Positions 59,264-64,000 of a DNA stretch of 64,000 nt are shown in pieces. The notes under the pieces were generated by a model. That model saw only the letters and a list, made by a program, of their open reading frames with translations, did no database searches and was not told where the DNA came from. The position numbers were made by a program, and so were the translations under genes. Within the stretch, counting starts at the first letter, position 1; each line of letters opens with the position of its first letter. Source of the DNA: Halopseudomonas sp002296055 (GTDB lineage: Bacteria; Pseudomonadota; Gammaproteobacteria; Pseudomonadales; Pseudomonadaceae); NCBI RefSeq assembly GCF_050876985.1, contig NZ_JBPAPP010000003.1; one strand, 5' to 3'.

Positions 59264-60765
59264 CAGGACACCGCACGGGACTGAGCCTTCCAGTAGGGAG
59301 CCCGCAGCGTACGTTTGAGCACCTTGCCCGACGCGTTGCGCGGCAGCTCGGCGTGAAAGTCCACCGAGCGAGGGCATTTGTAATGCGCCAGATGCCCTCG
59401 GCAAAAGTCGATCAGGGCGGCGGCCGAGGCATCAACGCCCGATCTAAGTACCACGCAGGCCTTGACCGTTTCCCCCCAGCGGCTATCCGGCACACCAATT
59501 ACCGCGCAGTCGGCAACCGCAGGATGCTGCACCAGTACGCGTTCGACCTCTGCCGGATAGACATTTTCGCCGCCGCTAACAATTTGATCCTTTAGCCGGT
59601 CGGTAATGAACAGATAGCCATCGCGCAGATGACCGCAGTCGCCTGTGCGCAGCCATCCGCCGTCGCCCCAGGCCTCTGCGCTGGCCTGCGGATCATTCCA
59701 GTAGCCAAGCATGCAGCGCACCGAGCGTACCCAGATCTCACCGACCTGCCCGTCTGCCAATGCTGCGCCACTGGTGGGGTCAACGATCATCAGTTCGGCA
59801 TCATCCGCTGCACGGCCGGCTGAGCTCAGCAGTCCGGCGTGCTGGTGATCCGCCGCTGCCAGCACCGATGCAATGCCAGCTGCCTCGGTGAGCCCATAGA
59901 TCTGGATAAACTCGCAGCCAAAGCTGTCCATCGCAGCGCGCAGCACCGGCTCTGCAATCGGCGAGCCGGCATACATGACCCGTTGCAGTGCGGACATCGA
60001 CACACCGGCTGTCAGCAGCATCTGAATCATGGCCGGCACCAGTGTGGTGTGGCTGATTGTTCGCTCGTTCACCCGCGCCGCAAACAGGCTCGGCTCAAAG
60101 CTGTCCATGCCTTCCAGCCGACCGCCGGCCATCAGCGGTACCAGCAACGAGATGATGCCCGCAATGTGGAATACCGGCAGCGCGTTGATCAGACTGTGCT
60201 CCTCCCTGAAGCCGCTGGCCCGCGTGGCGGTATCAATGGCAGAGAGCAGCCCCGGCACCGAGAGCAGCACGCCCTTGGGGCGCCCTGTAGTACCGGAGGA
60301 GTAGAGCAGCAAGGCGGCATCTTCGTGGCTTTGCGCAGAAGGCTCCACTATCTCACCCTCCGCAGCCGGCGCTAGCCCTCGGACCACATTCACCAGGCAA
60401 GAAATACTCTGCAGGGCCTCGGCATACAGCTGCGCCAGGTCAGCGTCGGCCAGCACCAGGGCGGGCGCGCCATGTCCCAACACGTAGGCCTGCTCCTCAA
60501 TCGACAGGCGCCAGTTCAGCGGCATGTAGATCAGCCCGAGTTGCTGGGCCGCCAGCAAGGCGACCAGCGCATCCAGGTGTGAGCGGGTCAGTACGGCCAA
60601 ACGCTCACCCGGCTGCAATCCCTCTGCCCGCAACCGCGCAGCTAACTGGTCAGCAAGCCCGCGAAGCTCAGCGAAGCACCATTGGCGCGTGCCGTCGGCA
60701 CAGGCAATCGCCTGTGGTCGAGCAGCGCAGTGCCGCGCCAATTGTTCAACAATATGTCCTCTCAT
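59263..60765 (-). CDS. Acyl-CoA synthetase (AMP-forming)
   Basis: 500-aa ANL enzyme. P-loop LLYSSGTTGRPKGVLLS, A5 QIYGLTEAAG, A7 WLRTGDCG, A8 DRLKDQIVSGGENVYP and the catalytic Lys in LPRNASGKVLKR. Complete. It would activate an acid, possibly the Rieske oxygenase substrate or product. ATG at 60763-60765; 14 bases downstream of the rubredoxin reductase gene in the Rieske operon. Confidence 0.93.
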   Translation of the reverse strand: MRGHIVEQLARHCAARPQAIACADGTRQWCFAELRGLADQLAARLRAEGLQPGERLAVLTRSHLDALVALLAAQQLGLIYMPLNWRLSIEEQAYVLGHGAPALVLADADLAQLYAEALQSISCLVNVVRGLAPAAEGEIVEPSAQSHEDAALLLYSSGTTGRPKGVLLSVPGLLSAIDTATRASGFREEHSLINALPVFHIAGIISLLVPLMAGGRLEGMDSFEPSLFAARVNERTISHTTLVPAMIQMLLTAGVSMSALQRVMYAGSPIAEPVLRAAMDSFGCEFIQIYGLTEAAGIASVLAAADHQHAGLLSSAGRAADDAELMIVDPTSGAALADGQVGEIWVRSVRCMLGYWNDPQASAEAWGDGGWLRTGDCGHLRDGYLFITDRLKDQIVSGGENVYPAEVERVLVQHPAVADCAVIGVPDSRWGETVKACVVLRSGVDASAAALIDFCRGHLAHYKCPRSVDFHAELPRNASGKVLKRTLRAPYWKAQSRAVS

Positions 60766-60779
60766 CAGGCCCTCTCCCC

Positions 60780-61949
60780 TTACGCTAGTGCGCTCTGTTG
60801 TTCATTGTTATCGGAGTAGTGCAATGCCTTGAGCAACGCCTGGCGCTGCGCCACCTGCTCTCCGCTCAGCACAAAGCCGCGCAAGGCGCCCTGCGGATCA
60901 CGAAACTCACCTTGCAGATCAACGCCAGTCCCCTGCCAATGCCACTCTCCGGCTACAGCCGGTGGCGGCAGCGCAACCATGGGGCAAACGGGTGTTTTGA
61001 CGATAATGGGCATGGGTGGGTAACTCAGTGCTGTGGGCTGGCCGGTCAGCGTGGCCGCCAACGCACGGGCCGCGCTCATCAGCGGCATCACGTAGGGCTG
61101 CCACAGCCCTTGCACCTCGGCGCAGTCGCCCAGGGCGTAGATATCCGGCTCGCTGGTGGCCAATTGTGCATCGGTACAGATGCCGCGCCCGCAGCGAAGG
61201 CCGGCAGCTCGCGCCAACCCGGTGCGTGGCGTCAGCCCTACAGCGCTAAGCACCAGATCGACCTCCGTCGTCTGACCATCGCTAAGGCTGGCTTGCAGCC
61301 TCCCCTGGCTCGGCGCCAGCGACGCTACCCGGCGCCCCATATGAAAATGCGCGCCGGCCTGGGTCAGCGCAGTCGCCAGCGCCTGCCCCGCTCGCTCGGG
61401 CACTAAAGCGGCCAACGGCGAGGCGAGCGGATCAACCAGTTCAACCTGTTTACCGGCCGCCAGCAGGTCGTTAGCAAACTCGCAGCCGATCAGCCCGGCC
61501 CCCATGATCAATACCCGCTCAGCCACCTCAAGCTGCTCGCGAAAAGGGCGGTAGTCGGTCAGCGAGTTGACCGACAGCACTCCGGGCAGGTCGATTCCGG
61601 GTATCGCCAGCGTCGTCGCTTCGGCGCCGACCGCTAACACCAACGCGCGATAGTCGAGCCGCTGGCCCTCACACACCAACTGATGCTGAGTCGGCTCAAT
61701 GGACACCACCCGGCTCAAGGGCAGGATGCGCATATTCAATTGCGCCGCCATGCTGTCGCAATCAGCACTGACCAGCGCATCGGCGCTCTTACCCTTGGCG
61801 AGCGCATTGGATAGCAGTGGCTTTGAATAGAAGGCGCCATCGTCCTCCGTCAGCATCACCAACGGCGTATTGCTGTCGCGCTTGCGCAGCTCGCGCGCAA
61901 CCGTATAGCCAGCCAGGCCGCTGCCAACAATCACGATAGGCGCGCTCAC
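60780..61949 (-). CDS. Rubredoxin-NAD(+) reductase
   Basis: 389-aa FAD/NAD(P)H oxidoreductase resembling Pseudomonas RubB/AlkT. FAD motif IVIVGSGLAGYTVARELRK, YSKPLLSNALAKGK, NAD motif RVLIMGAGLIGCEFANDL and the FAD ribityl motif IYALGDCAEVQGLWQPYVMP. Start is GTG at 61947-61949, overlapping the rubredoxin stop codon (GTGA), so the pair is coupled. It passes electrons from NADH to the upstream rubredoxin. Confidence 0.94.
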   Translation of the reverse strand: MSAPIVIVGSGLAGYTVARELRKRDSNTPLVMLTEDDGAFYSKPLLSNALAKGKSADALVSADCDSMAAQLNMRILPLSRVVSIEPTQHQLVCEGQRLDYRALVLAVGAEATTLAIPGIDLPGVLSVNSLTDYRPFREQLEVAERVLIMGAGLIGCEFANDLLAAGKQVELVDPLASPLAALVPERAGQALATALTQAGAHFHMGRRVASLAPSQGRLQASLSDGQTTEVDLVLSAVGLTPRTGLARAAGLRCGRGICTDAQLATSEPDIYALGDCAEVQGLWQPYVMPLMSAARALAATLTGQPTALSYPPMPIIVKTPVCPMVALPPPAVAGEWHWQGTGVDLQGEFRDPQGALRGFVLSGEQVAQRQALLKALHYSDNNEQQSALA

Positions 61950-62113
61950 GACAGCTCCACCATCTCGAACTCGTCCTTACCGACGCCGCAATCGGGGCAC
62001 ATCCAGTCAGGCGGTACATCTTCCCAGGCGGTACCCGGGGCGATACCGTCCTGCGGCCAGCCCAGAGCCTCGTCGTAAATGATGCCGCAAACCACGCATT
62101 GCCACTTTTTCAT
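61946..62113 (-). CDS. Rubredoxin
   Basis: 55-aa iron protein, MKKWQCVVCGIIYDEALGWP at the N terminus. Four Cys ligands at 6, 9, 39 and 42 in two CxxC(G) knuckles (CVVCG and CPDCG), with the conserved PDGIAPGT-like loop and aromatic core (W30, W37). ATG at 62111-62113. It sits between the Rieske oxygenase (19-base gap) and the rubredoxin reductase (overlap), so it is the likely electron carrier for the oxygenase. Confidence 0.95.
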   Translation of the reverse strand: MKKWQCVVCGIIYDEALGWPQDGIAPGTAWEDVPPDWMCPDCGVGKDEFEMVELS

Positions 62114-62132
62114 CGTCTAGCCCTCCGCCGCC

Positions 62133-63323
62133 TCAGGCCAGCCGCGCGATGACGCCGTCATCAAGCGCCATCAAGCGTGCGTACTGTTCGTGAAACCAGG
62201 TCAGCGCAGATTCGAAGCGGCCAAAGTGAATCTCGTCGACCACTCCGCTGGCCATGTTGGCTTGAATGGTTTCGCCCAGCACCCAGTCTTCCATCAGGAT
62301 CTTGTGAACCAGGTTGTGGTTGGTCTCGTGGATGGTCAGCTCCTGCTCTGACCACTGATCGGCGCCCGATTGCGGCGGATCTACCAGCAGCACTTCTTCA
62401 ATGCGGGTCTCACCGGCTGACAGCGGCACCATGCGAATCAGCGAGATGTTGTCCGGCTGGGCCAGTAACAACACCGCCGGCGTCAGCGTAAAAATGATGT
62501 TGGCCATCTTGCGCATGTCCCACGCCTGCTCCGGCAGCTCGGCAGCCTCCAGCATCGGCTTTTTCGGCAGAATCATGCGCATCTGCAAATCGCCCCAGCT
62601 TTCCCACGTCGAGATGTTGCCAAGGAAGAACGGCGCCAGCGTGTTCTTGTGGGCCACATTGAAGTGATAGGCCTCAATGCCCCCTTCGAGCAGGATCTTC
62701 CAGTTGGCCTTGATCACATAGCTGCGGCGCTTGTAGACCCGTTGGGTAGCAAGCTTGAGGTAGTCAAAGCCGGACGCCATTTCCGGCGCCAGCAGATCCT
62801 CGGGCACTTCGGCATTGCGGTCCGGGTGGAAGAACACCATGCCGCCCAGCTCCCGACAGTGAAACTCGACCAGCCCGAGCTTCTGCTGGTCCAGATCAGC
62901 AAAACCGCGCTCAAAATCCGGCGCTCCGGCCAGGTTGCCCCGGGTGTCGTAGGTCCAGGCGTGGTAGGGACAAACAAAGCGTTTGCGACAACCACTCTCG
63001 CCGCTTTCCACCAACCGGGCATTACGATGCCGGCAGGCGTTTGCAAAGACCCGCACTTGCTGATCCTCACCCCGCACCAGCAGCAGCGGTACACCCTTGA
63101 CCCACTCCAGACTGAGGTAGTCACCGGGGTTGGGCACTTCTGCACCAGCCGCAAGCGCAATGGGCTGGCTCTGAAACAACATGTCGTTCTCGCGCTCAAA
63201 CCAGGCAGCGGAGATGTAGCGGTCGGTGGCGTGGGTCTGGGTCGATTCGTGGTACTGCGTCTCACCACGCGCCTTCAGCTCCAGCGCCTGCTTGATCAGT
63301 CGAATTTCCGTCTGGCGATCCAT
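62133..63323 (-). CDS. Rieske [2Fe-2S] oxygenase, catalytic (alpha-type) subunit
   Basis: 396 aa. The Rieske cluster ligands are C97-R-H99 and C118-P-Y-H121; the mononuclear iron site is in ANWKILLEGGIEAYHFNVAH, with Glu213 in the bridging region and His220/His225. No beta subunit is encoded, so probably an alpha-only oligomer as in choline/betaine/aryl-ether type monooxygenases. ATG 63321-63323 with GAGGA upstream is preferred over the longer open frame. First gene of the operon, divergent from a GlxA-type regulator. Confidence 0.92.
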   Translation of the reverse strand: MDRQTEIRLIKQALELKARGETQYHESTQTHATDRYISAAWFERENDMLFQSQPIALAAGAEVPNPGDYLSLEWVKGVPLLLVRGEDQQVRVFANACRHRNARLVESGESGCRKRFVCPYHAWTYDTRGNLAGAPDFERGFADLDQQKLGLVEFHCRELGGMVFFHPDRNAEVPEDLLAPEMASGFDYLKLATQRVYKRRSYVIKANWKILLEGGIEAYHFNVAHKNTLAPFFLGNISTWESWGDLQMRMILPKKPMLEAAELPEQAWDMRKMANIIFTLTPAVLLLAQPDNISLIRMVPLSAGETRIEEVLLVDPPQSGADQWSEQELTIHETNHNLVHKILMEDWVLGETIQANMASGVVDEIHFGRFESALTWFHEQYARLMALDDGVIARLA

Positions 63324-63396
63324 GGTCAGGTCCTCATCAGGTAGCCCTCCTGCGGCGCGGCCGCGGCGGGTCTTGGCGGTTGATGGGGCTAACTTT

Positions 63397-63444
63397 ATCA
63401 ACGCTTAATCAACGCAAAATGACCATAAAAGACCACTTATCAAC
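63397..63444. promoter_or_regulatory. Direct-repeat array, candidate regulator-binding sites
   Basis: ATCAACGC at 63397-63404 and 63408-63415 (11 bases apart) and ATCAAC again at 63439-63444, plus GACCA at 63421 and 63431. The spacings (11, 31, 42) are close to whole DNA turns. AraC-family proteins typically bind such direct repeats; here they lie between the Rieske operon and the GlxA-type regulator. Confidence 0.5.
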
Positions 63445-63497
63445 TTTTTAAGACATAATGGCTATTGCACCGCCAACCAACACCACCGGACAAGCCC

Positions 63498-64000
63498 ATG
63501 CCGCAGCCACCTACAGCCCACACCGCACAACGCGCTATTGAGGTTGCCTACCTGGTTCCCGAGCGGTTCTGGAGCAGCACAATCAGCAGCATGGCTGAGG
63601 TTTTCCAGGGCATGCAGCTGAGCGCAGGGCTGTTTCAAAACGGCGCCTGGCGCGGCTTTGGCGAGACGTTCCTGCGCTGCACACCAGAGCCGGTAAGCGG
63701 CTTCTCCGGCTTGCGTTTTGACACCCAGTACTTTGCCGACGTGGGCGAGCGCCAATTCGATGTGGTGGTACTGCCATCGGTCTGGGGGCTGTCGATGGAC
63801 AATCTGGAGCGCACCCGCCCTGCGCTGCAGTGGCTGAAACAACAGCACACCGGCGGGGCAACTGTGGTGGGGCTGGTGACGGGCGTCTTTCATTTGGCCG
63901 AGGCTGGCCTGCTGGACGGTCGAGAGGCGACCATTCACTGGGCGTCGGAGAACATCTTCCGGCAGCGCTACCCCAAGGTGCGCGTCAGCCCACGCCTGCA
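63498..64000 (+). CDS. GlxA-type AraC-family regulator (N-terminal part, cut by window end)
   Basis: The frame stays open from ATG 63498 to the window end, giving 167 visible residues. They form a DJ-1/PfpI (class I amidotransferase-like) domain: AIEVAYLVPERFWSSTISSM, VVVLPSVWGL and the segment VVGLVTGVFHLAEAGLLDG, where active enzymes have a Cys, so it is a ligand-sensing domain. This followed by REATIHWASENIFRQRYP is typical of FtrA/GbdR-like regulators with a C-terminal AraC HTH beyond the edge. Divergent from, and a likely activator of, the Rieske operon. Confidence 0.85.
   Translation, partial: MPQPPTAHTAQRAIEVAYLVPERFWSSTISSMAEVFQGMQLSAGLFQNGAWRGFGETFLRCTPEPVSGFSGLRFDTQYFADVGERQFDVVVLPSVWGLSMDNLERTRPALQWLKQQHTGGATVVGLVTGVFHLAEAGLLDGREATIHWASENIFRQRYPKVRVSPRL

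Noticed and set aside
60738..60752. ATTGTTCAACAAT as a fourth TetR operator
   Set aside because: It is a short overlapping palindrome inside the coding start of the acyl-CoA ligase and lacks the TTGAAC-N6-GTTCAA spacing.
30987..64000. Attachment-site duplicate of the ssrA 3' end and an integrase
   Set aside because: No second copy of the T-arm/acceptor sequence and no recombinase gene were seen.

Overview
The window looks like a chromosomal segment of a gammaproteobacterium of the Pseudomonas group (Pseudomonas or a close relative such as Halopseudomonas; the genus is inference). The reasons are the gene orders tRNA-fMet/rimP/nusA/infB/rbfA/truB/rpsO, tpiA/secG/tRNA-Leu, dapB near carAB/greA and grpE/dnaK/dnaJ/recN/fur/bamE/rnfH/ratA/smpB/ssrA, the tmRNA tag ANDDNYALAA, and a Fur that keeps one of the two cysteines found at that site in E. 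coli.

Positions 1-31040 are conserved housekeeping DNA. From the left, on the minus strand: the translation/transcription operon rimP-nusA-infB-rbfA-truB-rpsO, preceded by tRNA-fMet and two intrinsic terminators; tRNA-Leu(GAG), secG and tpiA; glmM, folP and ftsH; rlmE, divergent from yhbY; greA with a small membrane protein; carA-carB; dapB; and grpE-dnaK-dnaJ with two RpoH-type promoters. recN (with a LexA box), bamE, smpB, ssrA (tmRNA) and an unrecognised periplasmic protein are on the plus strand. fur, rnfH, ratA and a sodium:neurotransmitter-type symporter are on the minus strand.

Immediately 3' of ssrA the content changes to accessory metabolism (31078 to the end). Region A (31.1-37.8 kb): a metallo-beta-lactamase-fold hydrolase, a phytanoyl-CoA-dioxygenase-like enzyme, an AraC-type regulator, a hotdog thioesterase, an enoyl-CoA hydratase and a sulfatase with an added C-terminal membrane domain. 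Region B (37.9-52.8 kb): a probable aromatic or lipophilic-compound catabolic regulon. It holds a DUF1302 outer-membrane protein and DUF1329 protein, an acyl-CoA synthetase, an FAH-family hydrolase, an extradiol-type dioxygenase, an MhpA-like flavin hydroxylase, a TetR regulator, an old-yellow-enzyme reductase, two ACMSD-like amidohydrolases (one exported with a degraded active site) and an exported alpha/beta-hydrolase. Three near-identical palindromes (TTGAAC-N6-GTTCAA) lie in exactly the three control regions of this block, which points to one TetR-controlled regulon.

Region C (53.0-57.4 kb): an arsenic resistance operon arsR-arsH-acr3-GAPDH-arsJ. Region D (57.4-64 kb): a minus-strand operon of Rieske oxygenase, rubredoxin, rubredoxin reductase, acyl-CoA ligase, a second MBL hydrolase paralogous to that of region A, and a lone thiM. 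It is divergent from a GlxA-type AraC-family regulator that runs off the window end. No integrase, transposase, CRISPR array or rRNA gene was seen.
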